DNA of 64,000 bases from Granulosicoccus sp045106195 (GTDB lineage: Bacteria; Pseudomonadota; Gammaproteobacteria; Granulosicoccales; Granulosicoccaceae): positions 186,001-250,000 of the forward strand of contig JBGCEH010000019.1 of NCBI GenBank assembly GCA_045106195.1, in the 5' to 3' direction. The notes under the pieces were generated by a model, which did no database searches, had not been told where the DNA came from, and saw nothing but the letters and a program-made list of their open reading frames with translations. The position numbers were made by a program, and so were the translations under genes. Of the stretch, positions 34,098 through 44,500 are shown in pieces; positions within the stretch are counted from its first letter, which is position 1; the number at the start of each line of letters is the position of its first letter.

Positions 34098-35426
34098 CTA
34101 GCGCATTGAAACTACTATGCCGATGGCTGAGATCCCAAGCACCTGAATAAGCGTCGGTTTCAACAGATGGATCAGGTTAACGTTCAATCTGGACATGATG
34201 AAGAGTCGATAAAGCAGATCGCAGATAAATAGCGCAAGAAAATATGCGGCAACGGCACGATTGGCCTCACCGTGGGTTGAAAACCATACTAGCGCTGCAG
34301 TGGATAGCGACGAAGATATCAGAATGAATGCCAGTTCGAGCTTTTGCCATTCGGCAACATGGTTAATTGCGCCAGCCGGTGCAAAAATAAAACGTACAAC
34401 AACATACGGTGTCAGGTATTGCAGATACAGGCCGGCTATATTCCAGTTTTCGCCAAAGGCTAATTCGCACAGTGCCGGAGCGAAGTAGGCAATTATGGCT
34501 GCCGGCAGAATACAGATCCACTGTAGCCAGTGCATCTGCCTCACCATTGACTGGCCAAGCTTGCCTGATTGATACAGTGACAGCATATCGGCGTGGTTTA
34601 CCTGTGTGATTGCGCGTCCGATAATCGATGTAGGAAGCAGGCCGATACGCCTGGCCAGAAAAAAGTATCCAGCCTGTAAGTTGCCAAATATAACTGACAA
34701 GACAAATAGTGGCAGAGCTTGAGATAGTTCAGACAAGCCGGTAGACCATGTTGTGTACTTGGGGAATCGTTGGTATCTGTGCAGCAGAATTCTATAATGC
34801 CGCAGTCGATCTGCCGAGTGTTGTCTGATCAGATCGAGGTCCAGATGTCTTGCCTGGTAGATAATGGCGGCAGCGAGTGCAATCGGATACGCTGCAATCA
34901 GAATCAGTAACTTCTGAGCGAAGAAAAAACCGAAGAGCTGCAGGATGGCCAGTAACACTGCATTGATAATTCGGGCATTGGCAACAACGGCAAACTGTTG
35001 CTTGCGGATTGACCAGAAAACCAGCGTCTCGTTAAGCAGGAATAATAAAACGCCAATGACAACCAGCGGCACATAAGCTTGTAGTGCGTGATGGTTATGT
35101 GAAAGGCCAAACGCATTGACGGCCATCATGTATGCAATGCTGAAAAGCAGCAACACTCCAATACAGACTACGATGGTTAACTCAGCCAGCCTGAGTGCCA
35201 TTGCATCGCGTTTGGGCAGCACAATCGCCAACTCGAGGCGTAGGCCTGCGAACCGCGCCATTACAAGAACCAGGGCCGTGAAAACGCCGAACACACCAAG
35301 CTCTTCCGGGGAGTAGACTCGGGTTAGTACAGGTGTTGCAGCGACAAAAACTATTTGCGCCAGCAAAGTGCCTTTCGTGAGGGACAGAATGTGTCTGAGC
35401 CTTGATCCTTTGTTTACTTTTGCCAC
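34098..35426 (-). CDS. Oligosaccharide flippase-like membrane protein
   Basis: A 442-residue protein with about twelve hydrophobic helices. The N-terminus (LTKGTLLAQIVFVAATPVLT, then RVYSPEELGVFGVFTAL) is typical of Wzx/PST-type polysaccharide flippases of the MOP superfamily, which move lipid-linked sugars across the inner membrane. It lies 84 bases downstream of the sulfotransferase gene on the same strand. No glycosyltransferases or polymerase are nearby, so this is at most an isolated piece of an export pathway. Confidence 0.82.
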   Translation of the reverse strand: MAKVNKGSRLRHILSLTKGTLLAQIVFVAATPVLTRVYSPEELGVFGVFTALVLVMARFAGLRLELAIVLPKRDAMALRLAELTIVVCIGVLLLFSIAYMMAVNAFGLSHNHHALQAYVPLVVIGVLLFLLNETLVFWSIRKQQFAVVANARIINAVLLAILQLFGFFFAQKLLILIAAYPIALAAAIIYQARHLDLDLIRQHSADRLRHYRILLHRYQRFPKYTTWSTGLSELSQALPLFVLSVIFGNLQAGYFFLARRIGLLPTSIIGRAITQVNHADMLSLYQSGKLGQSMVRQMHWLQWICILPAAIIAYFAPALCELAFGENWNIAGLYLQYLTPYVVVRFIFAPAGAINHVAEWQKLELAFILISSSLSTAALVWFSTHGEANRAVAAYFLALFICDLLYRLFIMSRLNVNLIHLLKPTLIQVLGISAIGIVVSMR

Positions 35427-35510
35427 GACATTCTCAAGGTTTCACTGTAAGCACAGGTCATTTGTGCCTGAATTCACGGCAGATCGAAACACACTCAGCA
35501 GGGATTTTCT

Positions 35511-36422
35511 CTAGTTCCAGTGAGGAAGGTCATTCTGCACTGTTGACTCAACCCAACCGCGAGTCAGCTTGAACTTCTCTTGTAGCATTTCCCGTGTCTC
35601 ATTTTGCATGTCTACCTTGGTGAGATTTGCAGACCTTATGGTCTCCCTGAAACGTCTCGTAGAGAGCTTTTTTGCATGTTTATGGAGCCAGGGTCTTTTT
35701 CGAATATATCCCCAGATATCCTGAATGATTTCAGAGTTGGGGCTACCGCTTGAGTTTACCTTGTCGCCCGTATCGATTTTCCTGTGGTCGATATCGAGGA
35801 ACGTAAAGAGCTTCTCCATTACCGGATCAGGCTGTGTTAAAAATTCCTCAGCAATGATGATGTGAATATTCGAGTGTGGAAAGTTATCGTAAAACGGTTT
35901 GAGTCGTTGTTCGTAATAACCTAAACGCGTGAAATGCCAGAGATGTTGCCACTGTTCATTATGCCGCTGATTTTCCTTGGCAAGGCTGGATTCGAATGTC
36001 TCCGTTTCCCATCCTCGTGACAGGCAATACATGTAGCTTGAGTAGGCACGCTCTACCGGGTCCCGGAGTGCGATGATCAGACGAGTGTCAGGGGCGCAAT
36101 GCTTCTTGATGTTTCTAATGGATGTTTCCGGATAGCTGGCTGTACTCACAGAGGCGTCAACCTGCCATTTTTCATTGCCGGCCGCAAACAATGATGCCCA
36201 TTTTTCAGGCGAATACTGGCGCTGCTCTGAAAAAGACTCTGAGCCAAGGCCCGTTATTTTTTGTGTTGCCTCAAAGGTGGCAAGAAAATGAGGCTCTTTG
36301 GGGTCGCTGACATGAATATCCGGGTGTTTGTTCATAGCGGCCGCGAGCGCGGTCGTACCACATCGAGGCATGCCGATCAATAGCAAGTTGGGTGTTGGCA
36401 TGGGACCAGACTCGATGGACAC
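35511..36422 (-). CDS. Sulfotransferase family protein
   Basis: A 303-residue PAPS-dependent sulfotransferase. The 5'-phosphosulfate loop LLLIGMPRCGTTALAAAM (near residues 10-28), a KEPHFLATF segment and the 3'-phosphate motif IIALRDPVERAYSSYMY (about 115-130) are conserved. It is similar to heparan-type and deacetylase-sulfotransferase-like bacterial enzymes and probably sulfates a carbohydrate or a lipid-linked glycan, in keeping with the flippase gene downstream. No PAPS-synthesis genes are adjacent. An inverted repeat lies 14-50 bases upstream of the start. Confidence 0.87.
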   Translation of the reverse strand: MSIESGPMPTPNLLLIGMPRCGTTALAAAMNKHPDIHVSDPKEPHFLATFEATQKITGLGSESFSEQRQYSPEKWASLFAAGNEKWQVDASVSTASYPETSIRNIKKHCAPDTRLIIALRDPVERAYSSYMYCLSRGWETETFESSLAKENQRHNEQWQHLWHFTRLGYYEQRLKPFYDNFPHSNIHIIIAEEFLTQPDPVMEKLFTFLDIDHRKIDTGDKVNSSGSPNSEIIQDIWGYIRKRPWLHKHAKKLSTRRFRETIRSANLTKVDMQNETREMLQEKFKLTRGWVESTVQNDLPHWN

Positions 36423-37063
36423 GTCAAATTAGCGCCTAATACGCACACAAGCGGGATGCTAGCGCGTATTAGCTTTCAGGGGGCGGAAAATTCGCTGGAT
36501 ACTTTCTGCCAATATCCTTGAGCAGTCAGTCTCACATAGGGTCAGTCTGATATTACTCACCATAATACTCACCTTGAAGGTAGTCGGGGTCCTGTTTGAA
36601 ATCGTGTAAGAGTGTACGCTATTACTTGCAGGAATCTTCGCGCAATACATCCATATGCATTATTTTTAATGGATATATCACGAATGTTGATCATTAAGCT
36701 CTAGCGCACTGAACATTACCAAGTGTAAAGGCTAAAAATACAATAATGTTGAGTAACGATCTTCACGATCGGTTGCTTTTTCCGGCTGACGTCCGAGCGT
36801 CAAACCCGCAATTTTCAGCGCGAGGGGTGCAACGTGGGGACCACAGCTGGTAATTGCGCTAGAGCGAAACACTTTCAGAACTATCGGCCCAAGAGGCATT
36901 GCGCTTGAACTAGCCGCATTCGATGACTTTTCACGGTGGCGGGAGTGTGTCGTATGTCACAAGTGTTTTCAATCTAACAGCAGATCAGCCGTCGATAGAC
37001 GTTCTACTTTGTTACTCTTGGCGGTCTGGGTATTTTATTTGTTTCACTGGCGTCAGACTCACA
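36423..37063. other. Long intergenic region without a gene
   Basis: About 640 bases between divergent genes. Open frames here are short and shadow-like. It contains a 9-bp inverted repeat (36436-36444 and 36464-36472: ctaatacgc / gcgtattag), an AT-rich stretch near 36640-36700, and a short hairpin with T5 at about 36756-36781. An unannotated small RNA is possible but nothing specific supports one. Confidence 0.4.
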
Positions 37064-37789
37064 ATGCTCGACTTCAAGAGACGTTCTCGGTGGGCCTCGA
37101 CGCGCTACTTCGTGTTGTCCCAGTGCCTGGGTATCTGCTTGTTATGGCTTTTTTTCGTTCATCCCGCTGCGGCAGAATGGACCGGTGGGATTGAAGGGGG
37201 CACCGTTGTTCGCGACACAGGTAATGCGACGCGTTTGCGTCTGGTTCTACGAAACAGTACGCGACCGCTCAGCCAGTATCTCTATGCCGAATGGTTAAAT
37301 TCAGGCTCTGAGCGCAATAGTTATTCGGTGGGCTACAATCCGCGCTACTGGCTCAACGATACCTATTACACGTTCGGAGAATCCAGATTCCGCGTAGATG
37401 AGGCCTTGAACATCGATCAGGAAATCGAGCTACTGGCTGGGATGGGCGGTCAGTTTCTCACCAATGCACAACAGTCGCTGTATGTGGAACTGGGTGTGGG
37501 AGGCAGAAGTATCGGGTTCGATGGCTTTGAAGATGCATTGAATGAGGCGCTGGGCGTTGTCAGACTAGGTTATTTCAGATCGTTCGCCGATACTGTAAAA
37601 TTCGATCTCAGCGCGGACGGCGGCCTCAGTAGTGAGGATGTTACCGAGGCAAATGGCGAAATTGGACTTTCACTGCGTATTCCAAATGGTGCCATTCGCG
37701 TCGCCTATCGCAGTCGCTATCTGCAAGTAGGTGACCAGGAATCGCTGACAGACAATGATTCGTTCGTAAGCTTTGGATACAGTTTCTAG
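37064..37789 (+). CDS. Outer-membrane beta-barrel-like protein (DUF481-like)
   Basis: A 241-residue exported protein. The ATG at 37064 gives a basic N-terminus (DFKRRSRWASTR), a hydrophobic core and the cleavage region HPAAAEW. The mature part consists of alternating amphipathic strands (TRLRLVLRNST, YLYAEWLNSGSERNSYSVGY, YVELGVGGRSIGF) and ends in aromatic Phe (SFVSFGYSF), the usual C-terminal signal of barrel proteins handled by the BAM complex. The pattern resembles DUF481/YdiY proteins. The longer frame from 36923 adds 47 unlikely residues. Function unknown. Confidence 0.7.
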   Translation: MLDFKRRSRWASTRYFVLSQCLGICLLWLFFVHPAAAEWTGGIEGGTVVRDTGNATRLRLVLRNSTRPLSQYLYAEWLNSGSERNSYSVGYNPRYWLNDTYYTFGESRFRVDEALNIDQEIELLAGMGGQFLTNAQQSLYVELGVGGRSIGFDGFEDALNEALGVVRLGYFRSFADTVKFDLSADGGLSSEDVTEANGEIGLSLRIPNGAIRVAYRSRYLQVGDQESLTDNDSFVSFGYSF

Positions 37790-37937
37790 CTTGATTTTCA
37801 ACCCTTGAGTGGAGTCTATCGTCAAGTGAGCGTTGAAGCCGCTTGCGGGAACAGGCACGATGTCTTCAAAGTAATTGCGTGCTGAATTACGGTGTGAGAA
37901 TTTCTCTTGAACAGCCTGTGATCTGGTCAGTCTGCGC

Positions 37938-39320
37938 GTGAATATTGCGGGAATTAGAGTGACCACTCTCAAGGCAGAGGTTCTCCGGACATTGCGTATG
38001 AGCCTGCCTTTGATGGGAGCTCAAATTCTTCAGGTGGGGAACGGTCTGGTCGATGCTGTCATTGCTGGTAGGATTGGTAATAGCGAACTTGCTGCAGGTG
38101 GTATAGGCGCGAGTCTTTGGTTCGTTACCTCATTGCTCTGCATTGGTTCAATGGCGGGGCTCTCACCTACACTTTCAAAATTGATCGGTGAGCGTCGCAG
38201 GGCCTTTGTGGGACGCGTGTTTCGTCAGGGTGTCTGGTTGGGTTTGCTTACCGGCTTGTTGGCACTGAGTGTTGTCATGCTGATTCAGCAATCGGTACAC
38301 CAATTTCCGTTCACACCGGAATTACCTCCACTGATTAGTGAATATCTGCTGGGTGCTGCATGGAGTCTGCCGTTTTTTGCGTTGGTCATGGCTGCACGCA
38401 ATGTGTGTGAGGCAACGGGTTTGACTCGCCCGGTACTAATTGTCACCGCGCTGGGATTGGTGATAAATGCTCTCGGCAGCGCCATTCTGGGCTTGGGCCT
38501 GTTGGGTATGCCGGCCCTCGGTCTTTTGGGTATTGGCATCGCGACAACCGTGGTTAATGTCTGTACCTCGATTGTGTTATTCGGGTTGCTGCGAGGCAAT
38601 CGCTTCAAGCGATATCAGCTTTTCGCAGCCATCGAAATGCCGGACTGGACGTATCTGGGCCCTATGGTCAATCTGTCCATCCCCATCTGTCTCGGTATGA
38701 TGTTTGAAGCGGGGCTATTTGTGGCGACGTCTATCCAGATGGGCATGATAGGTATTGTCGAGGCTGGAGCTCACCAGATAGCGATCAGCGCCTCAGCACT
38801 CTGCTACATGTTGCCTTTGGGGATGTCATTTGCACTGACTGCGAGAATAGGTCGTGCGAATGGCCAGCGATCAATGAAGGCCATTCGCTTGCGTATTGTC
38901 AGCGGCAGTCTGTTGGTCATGGTGATGGCCTGCCTGACGGCGCTGACTCTGGTGGTATTTCGTTATCAGATAGCGCTCGTCTACACCAGTGATCCGGCTC
39001 TGGTGGACTTTGCCGCCAGCCTGCTGGTGCTGGGGGCTATTTTTCAATTATCTGATGGTGCACAGATTATGCTGATAGGGATGTTGCGGGGATTGCATGA
39101 TACTCGTGTGCCCATGCTGATAAACGCCTTTTCATATTGGGTCATAGCTTTTGGCTCCGGCATATTCGCGGCTCATACACTCGATTTCGGGGCCTATGGT
39201 CTGTGGTTCGGCCTGATCATCGGCCTGAGTGTCGCCTCGATTCTATTGGGCTTCAGGCTCAACTGGAAGCTTCGGTCGATGCAACAGCTGGAAAACCGTC
39301 TTGGCGGAACGGCGGTATGA
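37938..39320 (+). CDS. MATE-family efflux transporter (NorM-like)
   Basis: A 460-residue inner-membrane protein with about twelve helices in two MatE repeats: LRMSLPLMGAQILQVGNGLVD, GSMAGLSPTLSKLIGERRR, MFEAGLFVATSIQMG and PLGMSFALTARIGRANGQ. These exporters use a sodium or proton gradient to expel cationic drugs or metabolites. The GTG at 37938 is taken as start; a second GTG at 37959 is equally possible. Stands alone with no regulator next to it. Confidence 0.88.
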   Translation: MNIAGIRVTTLKAEVLRTLRMSLPLMGAQILQVGNGLVDAVIAGRIGNSELAAGGIGASLWFVTSLLCIGSMAGLSPTLSKLIGERRRAFVGRVFRQGVWLGLLTGLLALSVVMLIQQSVHQFPFTPELPPLISEYLLGAAWSLPFFALVMAARNVCEATGLTRPVLIVTALGLVINALGSAILGLGLLGMPALGLLGIGIATTVVNVCTSIVLFGLLRGNRFKRYQLFAAIEMPDWTYLGPMVNLSIPICLGMMFEAGLFVATSIQMGMIGIVEAGAHQIAISASALCYMLPLGMSFALTARIGRANGQRSMKAIRLRIVSGSLLVMVMACLTALTLVVFRYQIALVYTSDPALVDFAASLLVLGAIFQLSDGAQIMLIGMLRGLHDTRVPMLINAFSYWVIAFGSGIFAAHTLDFGAYGLWFGLIIGLSVASILLGFRLNWKLRSMQQLENRLGGTAV

Positions 39321-39445
39321 ATACTGCACCTTGGCAGATGACCTCTCGTGGAGTGCGCGGGCAATTTTTACAGTGCTAGGCAAGTGTATCCAAGGGGCAA
39401 TCGGATAGAATACAACGCTTCCATCTTTACAAGAGAATCCAGACA

Positions 39446-40228
39446 GTGAGCCAGTCTAAAACAGCCGTTATAACCGGATCAACCAGTGGTATCGGACTAG
39501 GTATTGCCAAGGCTCTGGCTGCCACCGGGGCCAATATCGTGCTCAACGGAATCGAATCAGTAGACGCTGTGCAGGGGATTATCAGTCAGATAAAGTCCGA
39601 GCATGGCGTTGAAGTTATCTACTGCAACGCCAACCTGATGAAGGCTGCGGGTGTCAACGAGCTCATTGCTGAAGCACAACAGGCTTTTGGCACGGTTGAT
39701 ATTCTGGTGAATAACGCCGGAATCCAGTTTGTGTCTCCTGTAGAGGACTTTCCCGATGACAAATGGGAAGCTATCATCGCCCTGAACCTGTCAGCGGCGT
39801 TCTATGCGTGCAAGGCAGTGGTAGGGCAAATGAAATCTCAACAGTGGGGGCGTATCGTCAACATCGCCTCAGCGCATGCGTTGGTGGCATCGCCGTACAA
39901 ATCAGCCTATGTTGCCGCCAAGCATGGCCTGTTAGGGCTTACAAAGACAGTAGCGCTCGAAGTGGCTGAATCAGGGGTAACGGTCAATGCCATCTGTCCG
40001 GGTTATGTGTGGACGCCCTTGGTCGAGAAGCAGATACCCGATACTGCCAAGGCACGCGGTATGACCGAAGAGGAGGTCAAGCGCGACGTCTTACTCGCCG
40101 CTCAACCCAATAAGCGGTTTGCAACCATCGAGGAAATTGCGGCTCTAGCTGTATTTCTTGTGTCAGATAACGCTGCCCCTATTACCGGCAGCGCATTACC
40201 CGTCGATGGTGGCTGGACAGCACACTAA
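39446..40228 (+). CDS. bdhA: 3-hydroxybutyrate dehydrogenase
   Basis: A 260-residue short-chain dehydrogenase matching D-beta-hydroxybutyrate dehydrogenase. The cofactor loop TGSTSGIGLGIA, NNAG, the catalytic Ser in NIASAHALVAS and YVAAKHG, plus the later VNAICPGYVWTPLVEKQI and the C-terminal LPVDGGWTAH are typical of this enzyme, which interconverts 3-hydroxybutyrate and acetoacetate in poly-hydroxybutyrate turnover. Starts with GTG. Its stop overlaps the ATG of the patatin gene (TAATG), a pairing known from other PHB-using proteobacteria. Confidence 0.88.
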   Translation: MSQSKTAVITGSTSGIGLGIAKALAATGANIVLNGIESVDAVQGIISQIKSEHGVEVIYCNANLMKAAGVNELIAEAQQAFGTVDILVNNAGIQFVSPVEDFPDDKWEAIIALNLSAAFYACKAVVGQMKSQQWGRIVNIASAHALVASPYKSAYVAAKHGLLGLTKTVALEVAESGVTVNAICPGYVWTPLVEKQIPDTAKARGMTEEEVKRDVLLAAQPNKRFATIEEIAALAVFLVSDNAAPITGSALPVDGGWTAH

Positions 40229-41358
40229 TGAATTCGGAAGCCAAGATCGATGAGCCGGATGATGGCAAAGGTTCGCCAAATGGCTCAATGAAGCGTATCA
40301 ATCTGGCACTTCAGGGTGGTGGCTCACATGGCGCGTTTACCTGGGGGGTGCTGGATCGCTTACTGGAAGAGCCCAACCTGCTTATCGACTCAATTTCCGG
40401 GACCTCTGCAGGTGCCATGAATGCTGTTGTACTGGCTGATGGCTTCACTCGCAGCGAAGGGCGGGGACGCAAGGCAGCATCGCTCAGTGCGCGTCAGCAG
40501 CTAGAGACATTCTGGCTCGCGGTAAGCCGCGCGGCACAAGGTAGTGTCATTCAGAGAACGCCTATCAATCGTCTGTTGGGAAACTGGAGCCTGAGTGGAT
40601 CCTGGGGTTATCATTTAAGCGAATCGATAAGCCGTTTGTATTCTCCGTACCAGACTAACCCGCTTAATATCAATCCCTTGAAGGATATGCTGGAATCAGT
40701 GGTTGATTTCGACAGCGTCAACAAGTGCAATTCAGTCAAGCTGTTTATCTCTGCCACCAATGTTCACACCGGGCGAGTCAAAGTGTTTGACAGTCACCAG
40801 TTAAGCTCTGACATCGTGTTGGCTTCTGCGTGCTTGCCGCAGCTGTTTCAGGCTGTTGAAATTGATGGTATACCTTATTGGGATGGCGGCTATATGGGCA
40901 ATCCCTCGTTGTTTCCGTTTCGTGATCATACGGATACTGCCGATATCGTTGTTGTTCAGATTAATCCTGTCGAGCGTGTAGGTACGCCCAAATCACCGCA
41001 GGAAATCCAGAATCGTCTTAATGAAATCAACTTCAACTCCAGTCTGTTAAAAGAGCTGCGCGCCATCGAATTTGTATCACGCCTCCTTGATGAAGGCAAA
41101 CTCGACGAAACACACTACCGGCGTGAGCGAATACATATCATCGAGAATCAGGATGCATTGATTCCACTTGGCGCATCGTCAAAGCTCAATGCAGAATGGA
41201 AATTCCTGGAACACCTTCGTGATATTGGTCGGGAAACTGCTGATCGCTGGATCGAGAGTAATATTGATCAGATTGGTGTTGCCAGTACTGTCGATCTACC
41301 TGGGATGTTTAATGGGACGGGTCCGGCACGTCCGGAAACGACTGAAATTGATTTATAA
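40228..41358 (+). CDS. Patatin-like phospholipase family protein
   Basis: A 376-residue cytoplasmic lipase-like protein. The oxyanion loop LQGGGSHGAF (about 29-37), the nucleophile elbow SGTSAG (Ser near 60) and the catalytic Asp in YWDGGYMGNPSLFP form the Ser-Asp dyad of the patatin fold. It is translationally coupled to 3-hydroxybutyrate dehydrogenase, so a role in breakdown of intracellular polyester or storage-granule lipid is plausible; several patatin-like proteins of this group occur beside bdhA. Substrate not provable from sequence. Confidence 0.87.
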   Translation: MNSEAKIDEPDDGKGSPNGSMKRINLALQGGGSHGAFTWGVLDRLLEEPNLLIDSISGTSAGAMNAVVLADGFTRSEGRGRKAASLSARQQLETFWLAVSRAAQGSVIQRTPINRLLGNWSLSGSWGYHLSESISRLYSPYQTNPLNINPLKDMLESVVDFDSVNKCNSVKLFISATNVHTGRVKVFDSHQLSSDIVLASACLPQLFQAVEIDGIPYWDGGYMGNPSLFPFRDHTDTADIVVVQINPVERVGTPKSPQEIQNRLNEINFNSSLLKELRAIEFVSRLLDEGKLDETHYRRERIHIIENQDALIPLGASSKLNAEWKFLEHLRDIGRETADRWIESNIDQIGVASTVDLPGMFNGTGPARPETTEIDL

Positions 41359-41388
41359 AAATGTGAACCGAATGACACTGACTTAAGC

Positions 41389-41460
41389 CCGTTATTCCCG
41401 TGTATGTGGTAGTCCGTAGTAAAACACATATGAATTCCCGCCGACGCGGAAATCACACAT
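41389..41460. repeat. Degenerate short foldback repeat
   Basis: Contains gttattcccg at the left and gaattcccgccgacgcggaa at the right, imperfectly inverted. It looks like a decayed member of the same repeat class as the copy at 1109-1186. It lies between the convergent patatin and GGDEF-EAL genes, a common location for such repeats. Confidence 0.4.
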
Positions 41461-41519
41461 AGCGCATTTGAAGTTTACGTCGCTGCCATTCGGGGGGGAA
41501 CGTTCTAGCGTGCATAAGG

Positions 41520-44500
41520 TCAGGCAGTGCCATTACGCAGATGGACCATGTCCAGAAAACCTTTCACGTCGTCAGCGGGGCCGGGGCGAGCAAACAGGAA
41601 CCCTTGCGCCTCGTGGCAGCCAAGCGCTTTGAGAAATAGCCGCTGAGGCTCGGTTTCAATACCCTCTGCAATTATCTGAAAATCCATGCTTTTACCCAGT
41701 GCAATGACGGATTTTATAATCGCGGCATCTGCTGAGCGACGCGTTCGCAAGGATTCGACATCGGCGATGAACGATTTATCAATTTTAAGATTGTTAACCG
41801 GAAGCTCTTTCAGATAACTTAGTGACGAATACCCCGTCCCGAAATCATCAATTGAAAGTTGAATACCATAGTTTCTTAAAAGATGCAGTTTTTCGACGTT
41901 GGTTTCAACTTGTGTCATCACAGCGCTTTCAGTTATCTCCAGCTCGAGAAGATGTGCAGATAGCTGATATTTTGCGAGGGTTTGCAAGACGGTTTCCACA
42001 AAATCATCCTGCTGTAGATGCAGTACGGATATGTTGACGGCAACCAGCAATGGTGTGCCAGCCAGCTCCCAGACACGCGCCTGGCGACAGGATTCATCAA
42101 GAGCAAATTTATCCAGCTGGGTGATGAAACCAGTACGTTCCGCAACGGCAATAAATACATCGGGCCGAGTGCGTGTCTTTCTGCCTTCAGGTGTGTTTAT
42201 CGTCCACCGCATCAGTGCTTCAACTGCACTGAGTTTACCGGTTGCCATATTGATACGCGGTTGGTAGTGCATGCAAATATCACCGTTTGACAGCGCTATT
42301 CGCATATCATTGTCCATCTGAAGCAAGGTGTCGTTCAAGACGCTAAGCTCGGCGGTATACCATGCAGCACAGTTCTTGCCTTTCTCCTTGGCTCGGTACA
42401 TGGCAGAATCAGCGTTCTTGATGAGCGAGTCCATATTGTCAGCTGATGTCGGCATATCAGCCATGCCAATGCTTGCACTGATATTGATGGTGTTCTTGGC
42501 TATGCAGTAGGGGCGGGCCAATGAGTTTAGTAAGGTGTCGGCAATTTCTTCGATATGGCTGCGCTCATTAATACCGGTTATAGTTATGGTGAATTCATCT
42601 CCGCCCAGCCTTGCGATACAGCCCTTGCTTCCGATGGCTGCATGGGTTGCTGTGTTCAGCCGCGATGCGACTTCGCGAAGGAGTTCATCTCCTGCCCGAT
42701 GCCCCAAGGTATCGTTCACCAGTTTGAAACCATCCAGATCAATAAAAAACAGTGTGAGCGTCTCACTGTCAAGTTTTGACTGCTCGACACAGGTATTCAG
42801 GTTGGAGTTGAATTTCAGCCGATTGGGGAGCCCCGTCAACTCGTCATAGTTGGCAAGCTTGACCAGCTCTTTGTTGGTTGTCTGCAGATTGCAGGTGCGT
42901 TGTTCGAGTTGCTCAATCAAATGTTGGTTACGCAATGCGTTGCCAATGCTCTGTGCTGCGTTGTCAAGGTAGAGATAATCAAGATCTGAGGGATCAATCA
43001 GCAAATAACCAAACAGATCACGACCTGCATAAATCGGAGTCTGTACCAACAGGACTTTTGAAGAAACCTGCTTGTAGCGATCAGGTAGAAGTTGGCAAGA
43101 GTCAAAATAGTCAGACTGCCGCTGTTCAACGATACCGTTGACATAGGCCTGCAGCAACTGTGCACGCGTATCAGGTAGAGGGCCAGGCGTTTGGTATCTC
43201 ACAAGATAGCAACGTTCAATATCAGTCTGTTGCAACCAGCGTTTCATGGTGTCCAGAATGTCGGACTGTTTTACACAGGAACTCATTTGCAACTGCATAG
43301 CGGTTCTGACGCTATTCATGCGCTGCTTTTCAACTTCGATATCCATGCTGATTGTCCAGATATGCTGGCGAACAGACGCTATCGCAGACGTAATGACAGC
43401 GATTCTGCTGATGGATGTCTGATTGTCGTGCAAATTAGCAACAACGTTCTGAAGTTGATGAACGACGTTGCTCCACCAGTGTATCGTGCCAACGCGCGGG
43501 GGAGAACGATGCAGGCACTGTTGCAGGTGTCGGTCGATGGCGTCCGAGTCATGATTTATTGATGTCCACAATGCCCGGGCCAACTCGGTTAAGCAGATGT
43601 CGTCTGGCTGTTCCAGCCCACTCATAGCATTGAATAGCCGTGCTGCAAGATCATCTTCAGTCTGCGCCTTGGACTGTTGTCCGGTTAAACTGCCCGCGGT
43701 GGATTCCCGAATAACGAGTTCCGCTCTGGCTTCTATACATTGCGCAGCATCCACCGATGAAGTCGTCTCTTTGGATTGAATGCAGCTGAGTATTAGTTCA
43801 GCACATTGTGTTGCTGCATTTAGAAGGGGCTGGCGTACAGTTGTGATGGCTGGATAAACCTGAGTGGCCTCTTTGGTATCATCGAAGCCGCAAATCACGA
43901 TGTCGGCAGGTATTTTCAGTCCCAGAGCATGTATAGCTCTTGTCGCATTCTCTGCCATGAGGTCATTGGCAGCTGCAATGATATTGATATCCGGATGTTC
44001 TGAGAGTAGAGTGGTTACCGCCTCATAGGTATCGATGGCAGAGTAGTTACCGTGAACTCTGAAAATACTGGAGTCTGGATAGCCTTGCTGCAGCGCGATT
44101 TTCCGGAAACACTGCTCTCTTGCTATCGAGTAGGCGTCGTTGTCCTTGCCAGCGATGAATGCAATCTTGCTTATTAGGTTTTCAGAAAGTACGTGCTTGT
44201 ACAAGGAGTAGGTTGCCGTTTCCTCATTGATGATGACAGAGGGGACGTTCGAGAGTCTGTAACCGAAACTGACCAGTGGAACTTTATTGAACGTTTTCGA
44301 GAAGCGCTCTATTCGTTCAATAGAGGAGTTGGATCCCAGCGCACCGGACAACAGCACTATGCCACTCAACTGATAATCCCGAGTCGCGGTGTAGATGGCG
44401 TTGCAGACCGAATAATCCTGATGATAACTGGGCGCTGGATCAAGTTCTCGTCCGGTTATGCACAGGGTCCCGTAGTTGGCTTTACCTAGTTTCAGTGCAA

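Noticed and set aside
36459..36650. 63-codon minus-strand frame before the sulfotransferase
   Set aside because: No recognisable features, and it overlaps the inverted repeat that looks regulatory.
36756..36781. Small hairpin followed by T5, considered as a terminator of an sRNA
   Set aside because: No promoter or conserved upstream transcript is visible, and the stem is short and bulged.
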